Under the pieces are notes generated by a model. That model saw nothing but the letters and a program-made list of their open reading frames with translations, searched no databases and had not been told where the DNA came from. DNA of 64,000 nucleotides from DSCS01 sp035391585 (GTDB lineage: Bacteria > Macinerneyibacteriota > Macinerneyibacteria > Macinerneyibacteriales > DSCS01), in assembly GCA_964574875.1 (NCBI GenBank), contig CAZNOX010000005.1, positions 1 to 64,000 on the forward strand, written 5' to 3'. A program made the position numbers and the translations under genes. Within the stretch, counting starts at the first letter, position 1. The number at the start of each line of letters is the position of its first letter. Shown piece after piece: positions 24,628 through 32,453 of this stretch.

Positions 24628-24713
24628 GCCTGGGTGGCGGAATTGGTAGACGCATCGGACTTAAAATCCGGTGGCAATTTTTTGCCGTGTCGGTTCGAGC
24701 CCGACCCTAGGCA
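24628..24713 (+). tRNA. tRNA-Leu (anticodon TAA)
   Basis: The acceptor stem GCCTGGG pairs with CCTAGGC (one G-T). The anticodon arm is TCGGA-CTTAAAA-TCCGG, and a long class II variable arm (ggcaa...ttgcc) follows. CCA is not encoded. Only 2 nt separate it from tRNA-Cys. Its last 7 bases overlap the 3' end of the convergent CNNM-type gene. Confidence 0.96.
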
Positions 24714-25948
24714 TCATCCTCACTCTTTTTTTCATTATACGCGATTCTGACTTTTTTGACTTTGACAGGAGATGAATCGATCACTGTGAAACAGTAGTGT
24801 CCTGAGACAAGAGATTCCCCCTGGCGCGGTATCTTTCGCAGGGCCCTGATCATATGGCCGGCGATGGTGTTCACATAAGGATCATCGATGTAGATCCCGA
24901 AATCGATGCGGAGCTGCTCCAGTGAGGTCTTGCCGTTCACGATCATGTCGATCTCTTTCTGAAGAGGAGCCGTGAGGATATTCTCCCTCTCTCCGAGGAT
25001 CTCGTCGACGATCTCTTCCAGAGTGAGGACCCCGGCTAACGACCCGTACTCATCAACCACCACAAGAAGGGTCTCGTCTTCGAAATAGGGGACAGCATCA
25101 AGGAGCGGGACGAGTTCCGGGATAAAGACAATATCACGCATGACTTCAGAGACCGGCAGGTCATTGTTATCGATATTCACAAGGTCACCGGGGACCGTGT
25201 ATCCGATGAGGTGGGTATGTTTCCCGTGATAGAGAAGAAGAAACTCGTCGTTTGAAGCGATGAAGCGTTGTTTGATCTCTCCCACGGGGGTCTCTCCCGG
25301 GAGGGCAAGAGTCTCATTGATGGGAATGACCGCCTGATGCACCTTTTTTTCCTTGAACGAGAAGATCCGCTCGATAACGGTGGGATCCAGTTCCGGGATG
25401 ATCCCGGCCATCTGGGAGGAGCTGATCACAGTAAAGAGCTCTTTTCTGCTGATGCTTTCGAGACGGTTTTCCGTCTGGATCCTGAGAAGCGCATAGATCC
25501 CTTTAAGCAGGCTTGTGAGAATGGCGCTCACCGGGAGGAAGAGGTAGCGGAAGAAGGCCAGCAGGGGATAAAGGCGGTATGCAAAGAAATGGGCCCGTTC
25601 TCTGAGAATATTCTTCGGGACGATCTCTCCGAAGATGACCATGATCGTGGTTCCTGCCACAGAACTGATGAGGGTCCCGTGGCGGGGGTAGATCTTGAGG
25701 AAGAGGACGGTCAGAAGGGAAGAGAAGACAAAGTTGCTGATGTTGTTCCCCACGAGGATGGTGCTGTAAAACCCTTCGATATCAGCCAGGAGCGACTTGA
25801 TGGCTGTGCCCCGTTTTGAGCCTGTGTAGGCCAGAGTGTTGACCTTGAACTTGTTCAGGGAGAGAAAAGCATTTTCTGTTCCCGAGAAAAAGGCGCTTAA
25901 AAAAACGGTTCCCGCGACAGCAAGAAGGAGGACGAGGTTTTCGGTCAT
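24707..25948 (-). CDS. CNNM/CorC-type membrane protein with CBS pair (second of two)
   Basis: 413 residues. The N-terminal CNNM (DUF21) membrane domain has three to four hydrophobic segments in residues 1-130 and the family motif FSGTENAFLS. The EIVPKNI motif follows, and a CBS pair fills about 200-330, with LVVVDEYGSLAGVLTLEEIVDEI. The C-terminal CorC_HlyC domain (GKTSLEQLRIDFGI ... NTIAGHMI) completes the standard layout. Relatives are magnesium or cobalt transporters or modulators, often misnamed hemolysins. The GTG/ATG-type start overlaps the stop of the paralogue upstream by 4 bp. The stop codon lies inside the convergent tRNA-Leu gene. Confidence 0.88.
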   Translation of the reverse strand: MTENLVLLLAVAGTVFLSAFFSGTENAFLSLNKFKVNTLAYTGSKRGTAIKSLLADIEGFYSTILVGNNISNFVFSSLLTVLFLKIYPRHGTLISSVAGTTIMVIFGEIVPKNILRERAHFFAYRLYPLLAFFRYLFLPVSAILTSLLKGIYALLRIQTENRLESISRKELFTVISSSQMAGIIPELDPTVIERIFSFKEKKVHQAVIPINETLALPGETPVGEIKQRFIASNDEFLLLYHGKHTHLIGYTVPGDLVNIDNNDLPVSEVMRDIVFIPELVPLLDAVPYFEDETLLVVVDEYGSLAGVLTLEEIVDEILGERENILTAPLQKEIDMIVNGKTSLEQLRIDFGIYIDDPYVNTIAGHMIRALRKIPRQGESLVSGHYCFTVIDSSPVKVKKVRIAYNEKKSEDDA

Positions 25949-27156
25949 GTGTCCCCTCTTTTCCTGATGATCTTGATGGTGTTGATCTTGTTCCTGGCCG
26001 CATCCGTGATGATGAATGTCGCCTCGGGAATGCTCAGGACCGTTCCCTTTTTCGGGATCTCCCCGGAAAGGTGTTCGATATACCCTCCGATGGTCTTGGC
26101 TTCGCTGTCATCCAGTTTCAGCCCCAGGAGCCTGTTGACCTGGGGAACGGGAGTGGCCGAATGGACGATGATGCTGTTCCTGGAGATCTTTTCATGGGCG
26201 ATGTCAGGGTTGAGAGATGTGACATTCTGAAGAATATAGTGCATGATGTCATCATAGGTGAGGCTCCCTGTCACTGTTCCGTATTCGTCGACGATAAGAG
26301 CGACGGGGGTCGTCTTCAAGTCATGGATGATATCCTTGACTTTTTTCAGGGACGGGACGAAAAGGGGAGAAAGAAGCGGGGGGGCCGTGTGTCCGTCGGA
26401 GGCAAGAAGAGCCCCCGGGGTGAGGATCCCTTTGATGTGCTCATAATTGCCGTTGAAGACCACCAGGTAACTCGATTTCGTCCGGATAAACCTTTCCCTC
26501 ACCTCGTCCACTGTCATCCCTGCGGGGATGAAAAGAGAGTGGTCGATATTGTTCATGACATTTTTTAACGAAAAGAGCTGGATATTCAGCATGTTCACCA
26601 GGATCGTCTCTTCAACAGGGTCAAGAATAGAGGCATTCCCTTTTTTGAGGATGGTGATGACTTCGCTTTTTTTCAGCTGTTCCTCCCGGACAGGGATAAA
26701 ATGAAGCGCGCCTTTGATCAGGGGACGGGTGATGAGTTCCGCCACGAGAATAAAGGGCTTCAAAACAGAGATAAAAAGGGGAAGGAACGCACAGGTGATC
26801 CGTGCATAGGCCGTATTGAACCGGGCTGCGAAAGTCTTGGGGATGATCTCTCCGAAGATGAGGATCACCGTGGTCCCGAAGAGGATGGCATAGGTGATGC
26901 CCCGTGGCCCCATGGCGGTATAGAACGCCTTGGTGATCAGGGCTGCGGCCACCACGTTCACCAGGAGGTTTCCCAGGAGGATGGAGGTGAGAAGACGTCC
27001 AGGATTCGAGCGGAGTCTTTTGAGTTTTCGGCGTAATGCCTTCCCGGGGAGAGATTCGATCTCTGAATCAGAAAAGGAAAAAAGAGCTGTTTCAGAGCCG
27101 GAGAAGAGTCCGGACAGAAAGAGAAGGATAAGAAAACTTAAGGTGTACGACCCCAT
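25945..27156 (-). CDS. CNNM/CorC-type membrane protein with CBS pair (first of two)
   Basis: 403 residues from the ATG at 27156; an in-frame TTG at 27192 is rejected because it overlaps the -35 box. The membrane domain has the motif LFSGSETALFSF, several hydrophobic segments and EIIPKTF. The CBS pair includes VALIVDEYGTVTGSLTYDDI. The CorC_HlyC tail is present (VNRLLGLKLDDSEAKTIGGYIEHL). Predicted role as for its neighbour: divalent metal (Mg/Co) transport or its regulation at the inner membrane. Tandem pairs may form heterodimers. There is no ribosome site, and only eight bases separate the -10 box from the ATG, so the mRNA is likely leaderless. Confidence 0.88.
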   Translation of the reverse strand: MGSYTLSFLILLFLSGLFSGSETALFSFSDSEIESLPGKALRRKLKRLRSNPGRLLTSILLGNLLVNVVAAALITKAFYTAMGPRGITYAILFGTTVILIFGEIIPKTFAARFNTAYARITCAFLPLFISVLKPFILVAELITRPLIKGALHFIPVREEQLKKSEVITILKKGNASILDPVEETILVNMLNIQLFSLKNVMNNIDHSLFIPAGMTVDEVRERFIRTKSSYLVVFNGNYEHIKGILTPGALLASDGHTAPPLLSPLFVPSLKKVKDIIHDLKTTPVALIVDEYGTVTGSLTYDDIMHYILQNVTSLNPDIAHEKISRNSIIVHSATPVPQVNRLLGLKLDDSEAKTIGGYIEHLSGEIPKKGTVLSIPEATFIITDAARNKINTIKIIRKRGDT

Positions 27157-27164
27157 ATGGTTAA

Positions 27165-27192
27165 ATGCTATCAGAAGGGCCCTTCTTGTCAA
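27165..27192 (-). promoter_or_regulatory. Promoter of the CNNM pair with palindromic spacer
   Basis: Minus strand: -35 TTGACA (27192-27187), 16-nt spacer, -10 TAGCAT (27170-27165). The spacer contains the perfect 14-bp palindrome AGAAGGGCCCTTCT at 27173-27186, a likely operator. Confidence 0.6.
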
Positions 27193-27207
27193 GAGATAAC
27201 CTTTTTA

Positions 27208-27235
27208 TTGCAACTTTTCGCGTCCATGATATAAT
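27208..27235 (+). promoter_or_regulatory. Promoter of the partner-switching operon
   Basis: -35 TTGCAA (27208-27213), 16-nt spacer, -10 TATAAT (27230-27235). The leader to the STAS gene is about 42 nt. It faces away from the CNNM promoter 16 bp upstream. Confidence 0.7.
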
Positions 27236-27283
27236 GGGACTGTTGTCAAAAGAGGGCCGTGTCACCGCGAGGAAAGGGGGAGC

Positions 27284-27628
27284 ATGGAGGGCTACCAGGC
27301 AGAATGTCAAAAGATCACAGAGGACGTGTCGAAGATCACCATCAAGGGTTTTCTCGACGCTCATACAGCATCACAGTTTGAAGAATTGCTGAAATCTCTC
27401 ATCGAAGAGGGGCAGGTCAGACTCATCGTGGATATGGACAAACTCAACTATATCTCATCCACGGGATTAGGAGTCTTTATGGGGTATATCGAGGACATCA
27501 GAGAAAAAGGAGGTGACATCAAGTTTGTCCGTGTCCCGGATAAGATTTACAAGATCTTTGCCATTTTAGGTTTTACGGCCATATATGAGATTTTCAATGA
27601 AGAGGGAGAGGCCATTGAAAAATTCTAA
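27284..27628 (+). CDS. STAS-domain anti-anti-sigma factor (SpoIIAA/RsbV type)
   Basis: 114 residues, with a gggggag ribosome site. It is a single STAS domain, with the conserved phosphorylation loop YISSTGLGVFMG, in which a serine is the expected phosphoacceptor. In the classic switch the unphosphorylated protein binds the RsbW-type kinase and releases its target. The genes downstream encode that kinase and two PP2C phosphatases, so this is the first gene of a complete partner-switching set. No sigma factor is encoded in the window, so the final target could be a distant sigma factor or another enzyme. Confidence 0.92.
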   Translation: MEGYQAECQKITEDVSKITIKGFLDAHTASQFEELLKSLIEEGQVRLIVDMDKLNYISSTGLGVFMGYIEDIREKGGDIKFVRVPDKIYKIFAILGFTAIYEIFNEEGEAIEKF

Positions 27629-28052
27629 GACCTTTTTAATCAGTTTCCCGGCTCAGAAAAGATATCTGCAGATCGCACGGGAATTTGTCCGTGAGATCTG
27701 TACGATCCATGCTATTGCCGAGGAGATGGCCGAAGACCTCATCTACATCGTCGGGGAAGCCGCATCAAACGTGGTGAAACACGCCTACCCGGATATGGCT
27801 GAAGAGAAGGCTGTGGTGGAGATCGGCCTGAAGCTGGAGCCTCATCTTTTTACCATGACCATCACCGACTTCGGAAAAGGTTTCGATGAAAAGACGTCCC
27901 ATGAACTGAATTTTGAAGATATTAAAAGCAAGGTCAAAAACCGCCATAAAGGAGGCCTCGGGCTCTTCATGATCGACAGGCTGGCTGATAAACTCACCAT
28001 TACCATTGACCCCTATCACAAGAATGAACTCACCGTGGTGAAAAAGATTTAG
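27615..28052 (+). CDS. RsbW/SpoIIAB-like serine-protein kinase (anti-sigma type)
   Basis: 145 residues if read from the TTG at 27615, which has gggag about 6 nt upstream and gives a natural N-terminus (KNSKTFLISFPAQKRYL). An ATG at 27597 is the alternative. It is a GHKL ATPase with N box GEAASNVVKHAYP, G1 box ITDFGKGFD and G2 region HKGGLGLFMIDRLAD. RsbW-like proteins phosphorylate the STAS partner and sequester a target when the STAS protein is modified. The start overlaps the end of the STAS gene by 14 bp. Identity is firm; the exact start is not. Confidence 0.88.
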   Translation: MKNSKTFLISFPAQKRYLQIAREFVREICTIHAIAEEMAEDLIYIVGEAASNVVKHAYPDMAEEKAVVEIGLKLEPHLFTMTITDFGKGFDEKTSHELNFEDIKSKVKNRHKGGLGLFMIDRLADKLTITIDPYHKNELTVVKKI

Positions 28053-28058
28053 GACATT

Positions 28059-30116
28059 ATGCAAGCGGTCAATACCATCAGTTCTCTTCTCATTTTCATG
28101 CTCAGTATCTATATCTATAAAAACAAAAAGACGAATATCAACACCATCACTTCCATCATGCTTTTTACCCTGGGACTGGCCCCTTTTTCCTGGATCATCA
28201 CGGAAAAGATCGATCTTTTTGAGAATTTTTTTGAGGTCTGGATCCTCTTTTTTCCTTTTCTCCTTCTCTTCTCCATCATCTACCCCTATGAACTGGAGTA
28301 TACCAAGCGTTATAAGGGCCTGAAATATGTGATCTTTATTCCCTATTTCCTCTATTTTCTGGCTCTCTTCATTCTCAAGTTTCTTGAAAGCGCCCTTCTT
28401 CCGGAGATGTTCAGCGGAGGGCTCATCGGACAGGGGCTGGCCCGCCTCGTCTCCTCTCTTTATAATATCTTTCTGCTGATCCTCAACGGCGTCTATCTTG
28501 TCCTGGCCTTCAGAATGTTCAGAAAGAAGAGAAAGCTCTTCGACAACCAGCTTTTGCGAAAACAGGTGGGCTATATCATCACAGGGATCGAAGCGTTTGC
28601 TTTCGTCTTTGTCATCGATCTGCTCTCAGGCCATCTCAAGCTTTTCACATCGGTCTTTACACTGGAGAGGATCCGGCTGATGTACACTCTGGCGATCCTC
28701 CTCAACGCCATCCTCCTCTCGTTTTCCATGATCAAATATAAGTTTCTGAATATCGAGATCAAAGAGCGCAGTGTCCTCTACTACTTCTTCTGGAGTTTTT
28801 TTATCCTGGCTTATGCTTTTCTGTTCACTTTTATCCTCGTCAAAATTGAAAAGGCCCACCAGATTGCACTCTTTGCTGTCTATGTCCTCAGTTTTATCCT
28901 CTACATCGCCTATTACAGGCTGGTGAAGTGGCTCATGGATTATTTCTTTATCAAGGATGAGATCAACTATGAAGATATCGTCGGGGATTTTTTCGTCAAT
29001 GTCTCCGGACTCAACTCTTTTGGAGAGATCAGGAATATGGTGATCAACGAGCTCAAGACCCTGCTGAATATCCAGGAGGCCGACCTGGTTTTGAGTGATG
29101 ACAAAGACGAGAAATACATGAGCCGGCGCTATTTCACTTTTCTTGATATGGGGTACCGTTTCCGCCAGGCCTACAAATGGGCCAGTTTTTTCTTTCCTGT
29201 CTTTTTCGAGAATACGTTCTACGGATTTCTCATTGTGGGGAGCAAAAGAGCGAGAACACGGTTCAAACCCAAGGAGATGCAGCTGATCTCTTCTGTGGCC
29301 AATCAGATCGCCATGCTTCTCCATACTGTGGAAGCCAGCCGGGAGCTTTCCGAGAAGAAGATCATGGAAAAAGAGATCAATCTTGCCCGGAAGATCCAGT
29401 TCTCCCTTCTTCCTCCCAGGGATATCCTTCATGAGGCCCTCAATATCCGCTGGCGTTATAATCCTACGATCAAGGTCGGGGGAGACTATTGTGATGTCAT
29501 CTTCAGGGAAGGGGGGGAGAAGACACTCTTTGTCATCGCGGATGTGAGCGGCAAGGGGATCAACGGAGCCATGTATATGAGTATGGTCCGGACTCTTCTC
29601 CATATGGGGATGTCCTATTTTGACCTCAGAGACATTATCCTCTATATGAACGATTATATCAAAAACAAGCTTCCCGCGCAGATCTTTGTGACCATGGCCA
29701 TGGTCTATTATGACAGCCGGGAAAACAAGGCCTCCTATATTCATCTGGGCCATAACTATCCCATCCTTTTCCGCAACAGTGAAAAGAGCCTCTCCTTTAT
29801 GGAACAGGAGGGAATGGGGCTGGGGCTTGTGGATAATGCCCAGTTTGAAGAGCGGCTCCACTTCCACACGTTCAGCCTGGACCCCGGGGATTTTGTTTTC
29901 CTCTATACAGACGGGGTCACCGAAGCCCGGAACAGGGATGGGGGGCTCTACGGGGAATCACGCCTTCTCGAGATGATCGACAAAAACAGGGAGGGCGGAT
30001 GCGAAAAGATCATCAACAAAGTCACGGCTGACCTCTATGAGTTCAGAGGGACATACGAACAGAGTGATGATATCGCCATGATCATTTTTGAAAAGAAGGG
30101 ACTCTCCTATGATTGA
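28059..30116 (+). CDS. Membrane-bound PP2C phosphatase with 7TM-type sensor and GAF domain (RsbU/SpoIIE type)
   Basis: 685 residues. About eight hydrophobic helices occupy residues 1-285 and resemble the N-terminal 7TM sensor unit of some histidine kinases. A GAF-like domain fills about 310-425. A short linker with LARKIQFSLLPP leads to the PP2C domain: GGDYCDV, DVSGKGINGAMYMS and LYTDGVTEARN carry the metal-binding aspartates. It would dephosphorylate the STAS protein in response to a membrane signal. The ribosome site is weak (agg, 5 nt before the ATG), which may mean coupling to the kinase gene 6 bp upstream. Confidence 0.92.
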   Translation: MQAVNTISSLLIFMLSIYIYKNKKTNINTITSIMLFTLGLAPFSWIITEKIDLFENFFEVWILFFPFLLLFSIIYPYELEYTKRYKGLKYVIFIPYFLYFLALFILKFLESALLPEMFSGGLIGQGLARLVSSLYNIFLLILNGVYLVLAFRMFRKKRKLFDNQLLRKQVGYIITGIEAFAFVFVIDLLSGHLKLFTSVFTLERIRLMYTLAILLNAILLSFSMIKYKFLNIEIKERSVLYYFFWSFFILAYAFLFTFILVKIEKAHQIALFAVYVLSFILYIAYYRLVKWLMDYFFIKDEINYEDIVGDFFVNVSGLNSFGEIRNMVINELKTLLNIQEADLVLSDDKDEKYMSRRYFTFLDMGYRFRQAYKWASFFFPVFFENTFYGFLIVGSKRARTRFKPKEMQLISSVANQIAMLLHTVEASRELSEKKIMEKEINLARKIQFSLLPPRDILHEALNIRWRYNPTIKVGGDYCDVIFREGGEKTLFVIADVSGKGINGAMYMSMVRTLLHMGMSYFDLRDIILYMNDYIKNKLPAQIFVTMAMVYYDSRENKASYIHLGHNYPILFRNSEKSLSFMEQEGMGLGLVDNAQFEERLHFHTFSLDPGDFVFLYTDGVTEARNRDGGLYGESRLLEMIDKNREGGCEKIINKVTADLYEFRGTYEQSDDIAMIIFEKKGLSYD

Positions 30117-31653
30117 GAAGATGAAGGAGATCAATGAAAGAACGCATGTCCGTGAAGGGCTGCGCTCCTTCATGGAGTATTTTGCTGAAAAATACGGGAT
30201 CAAAGCCTGTTCCGTCTTTAATATCAGTGATAATTCCATCCTTTATGCACAGAATGTCTCTGCTCCTCTGCCCTATGAAATGGTCCTCCGGAAAAACGGG
30301 CTGGAGGATGTCAGGCTCTACCTGGACAAAGACCCTTCCGGCCTTTTTGATTCCGGGGATGCTCAGATCGACCTCGAGTTCCTCAAATCCGTGATTTTGA
30401 ACCATCTTCTTTACCGCTCTGTTCTGAGGATATCCAAAAGCCGGATGCAGAAGAAGAAGGAAGTGGAGACTCTCATGGAGATCTCAAGGGAACTTATTTT
30501 CCTCCATGATGAGAGCAGTATTCTCAATGCGCTGATCTTTGCCATCATGGGACAGGTGATGGTGACCAAAACCGCTATTTATCTCAACCAGTCACAATCG
30601 TTCTCCCTGAAAGTCTCACGGGGGTTTAAAAAACTTCCACCCCGCCTGAGCATGGTGAAAACGTTGCGTAATATCCTTGATCTGAACGAAAATCAGGAAT
30701 ATCTCATGAATCCCGAGATGGAGGAGATCCACAAAGCCGGAGGGGCCCTTGTGGTCCCCATGCAGTACCAGAACTCCATCACCGGTTATATCGTCCTGGG
30801 ACATAAGACAGACGGGAAAAGTATCCCGGAGACAGAATATGATTTTCTCTTTTCCCTGGCCGCCAACGTTGCTTTCGCTCTTGAGAACTCAAAACTCATC
30901 CGGGAGTCCATTGAAAAAAAGAGGATGGAGAGCGAGCTGAACCTGGCCCGTGAGATCCAGCAGAACCTTTTGCCGAAAAATATTCCTCATACGCCGGGCT
31001 GGGACATCTGGGGAGCCAATATTCCCAGCCGGGAAGTGGGAGGAGACTATTATTTTATCCGGAAAGTCAATGAAAAGATCTATGTCGCCATTGCCGATGT
31101 CACAGGGAAAAGTGTCCCTGCTGCGCTCCTGGTCTCCACGCTTCATGCCGCGCTCTTCGTTCTCTCCGATTTGGAGATGACACTCCCCGACCTTGTCAAG
31201 GATGTCAACCACCTCATCTATTTCAGTACCACAGCAGAACAGTTTATCACTTTTTTTATTCTGGAGATGGATCTCGAAAGAGACGTCATGACCTATATCA
31301 ACGCCGGCCACAACCCCCCCTATCTCCTGGACAGGAGGGGCGGGGTGAGAGAGCTTACCGAAGGAGGCCTGCTTCTGGGGATCGTCGAAAGCACAGAGTT
31401 TCAAACCGGAGAGGTCCCTCTCGGGGAGCTTGAATCTCTTCTCCTCTTTACCGACGGGGTCACCGAGGCGACCAACTCTCTGGATGAAGAGTACGGCGAG
31501 GAGAGGCTCAAGGGCCAAATGAAGCAGTGCCGGGAGAAAGCGGCATCTGAATGGGGAGGAGCTCTTCTGGACGATGTCCGTGACTATAAAAACTCTCCCG
31601 TCCCGCAGGATGACATCACGGTGGTGATCCTGAAAAGGAATGACGATCAATGA
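30109..31653 (+). CDS. Soluble GAF-PP2C phosphatase (RsbU type)
   Basis: 514 residues from the ATG at 30109, which overlaps the stop of the previous gene; a TTG at 30088 is in frame but less likely. No membrane segment is seen. An N-terminal sensory region leads to a GAF domain (about 120-270; ALVVPMQYQNSITGYIVLGHK). The linker LAREIQQNLLPK leads to the PP2C domain with GGDYYFI, DVTGKSVPAALLVS, LFTDGVTEATN and PQDDITVVIL. It is a second phosphatase for the same STAS protein, probably reporting a cytosolic cue, while the preceding one reports a membrane cue. The stop overlaps the next ATG. Confidence 0.92.
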   Translation: MIEKMKEINERTHVREGLRSFMEYFAEKYGIKACSVFNISDNSILYAQNVSAPLPYEMVLRKNGLEDVRLYLDKDPSGLFDSGDAQIDLEFLKSVILNHLLYRSVLRISKSRMQKKKEVETLMEISRELIFLHDESSILNALIFAIMGQVMVTKTAIYLNQSQSFSLKVSRGFKKLPPRLSMVKTLRNILDLNENQEYLMNPEMEEIHKAGGALVVPMQYQNSITGYIVLGHKTDGKSIPETEYDFLFSLAANVAFALENSKLIRESIEKKRMESELNLAREIQQNLLPKNIPHTPGWDIWGANIPSREVGGDYYFIRKVNEKIYVAIADVTGKSVPAALLVSTLHAALFVLSDLEMTLPDLVKDVNHLIYFSTTAEQFITFFILEMDLERDVMTYINAGHNPPYLLDRRGGVRELTEGGLLLGIVESTEFQTGEVPLGELESLLLFTDGVTEATNSLDEEYGEERLKGQMKQCREKAASEWGGALLDDVRDYKNSPVPQDDITVVILKRNDDQ

Positions 31654-32453
31654 CTGTCCTTGTCAATGAAGTGAGTCGTGAGGTCGCTCAGGGGACGACT
31701 CTTTTTCAGCTCAGGCGGAAGATGGCTCCTGAAGCGGATATCATGATTCTGAATTCAGCCCCTGCAGAAGGGGACACTCTCCTGAAAGAGGGGGACCGTG
31801 TGGTCTTTATCCAGCGGGGACGGACCTATGAAGCCCGGGAACTGAATGCTCTCCTGGCTGCCCGCCATTCTCCCGGGGTCCACGAGAAAGTCTCCCGCGC
31901 TGTTGTGGGGATCGCCGGACTTGGGGGGTTGGGATCCGCCGCTGCCGTGGCCCTGGCCCGTCTGGGTGTGGGGACCTTGATCCTTGCTGATTTCGACGTG
32001 GTGGAACCGTCCAATATCAACCGTCAGCATTATGATCTGACCCATATCGGCAGGCTCAAGACCCTGGCCATGAAAGAGATCATTGCCCATATTCATCCCG
32101 GAGTCCGTGTCCGCCTTCATAACATCCGACTGACAAGAGAGAATATCCCCCGTATCTTCGGCGGAGTGCCTGTTATCATCGAGGCGTTGGACAAGGCTTC
32201 AGAAAAAGAGATGCTCATCGGGACTGTCCTTAAGGAGCTCAAGGAGAGTTATGTCATCTCCGGTTCGGGTATGGCCGGATATGGCCCTTCAGATGAGATC
32301 GAGACCATCCATCTGGGAAAGCTGGTCATTTGCGGAGACCAGTCAAGCGAAGCCGGAGAGGGAACCGGCCTTATGGCTCCCCGTGTGGGGATCTGCGCTC
32401 ATCATCAGGCCAATGCAGCTCTGCGGCTGATCCTCGGGATGGATCAGGCCTGA
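31650..32453 (+). CDS. thiF: ThiS-like/ThiF fusion adenylyltransferase (ThiF family 2)
   Basis: 267 residues. Residues 1-60 form a ThiS/MoaD-like beta-grasp domain (VLVNEVSREVAQGTTLFQL ... LLKEGDRVVFIQRG) without the C-terminal Gly-Gly that a free sulphur carrier needs. The E1-like domain follows: GIAGLGGLGSAAAVALARLG (nucleotide loop), DFDVVEPSNINRQ and the conserved aspartate of EALDKASEK. No CxxC zinc pairs are seen, as I recall for this subfamily. Relatives adenylate ThiS for thiamine thiazole synthesis. No other thi gene is nearby; the ATGA overlap places it in the partner-switching operon. The biochemical family is clear but the pathway is inferred. Confidence 0.82.
   Translation: MTVLVNEVSREVAQGTTLFQLRRKMAPEADIMILNSAPAEGDTLLKEGDRVVFIQRGRTYEARELNALLAARHSPGVHEKVSRAVVGIAGLGGLGSAAAVALARLGVGTLILADFDVVEPSNINRQHYDLTHIGRLKTLAMKEIIAHIHPGVRVRLHNIRLTRENIPRIFGGVPVIIEALDKASEKEMLIGTVLKELKESYVISGSGMAGYGPSDEIETIHLGKLVICGDQSSEAGEGTGLMAPRVGICAHHQANAALRLILGMDQA

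Noticed and set aside
24355..24750. Open frame crossing the tRNA cluster
   Set aside because: It runs through three well-formed tRNA genes and has no family similarity that I can see.
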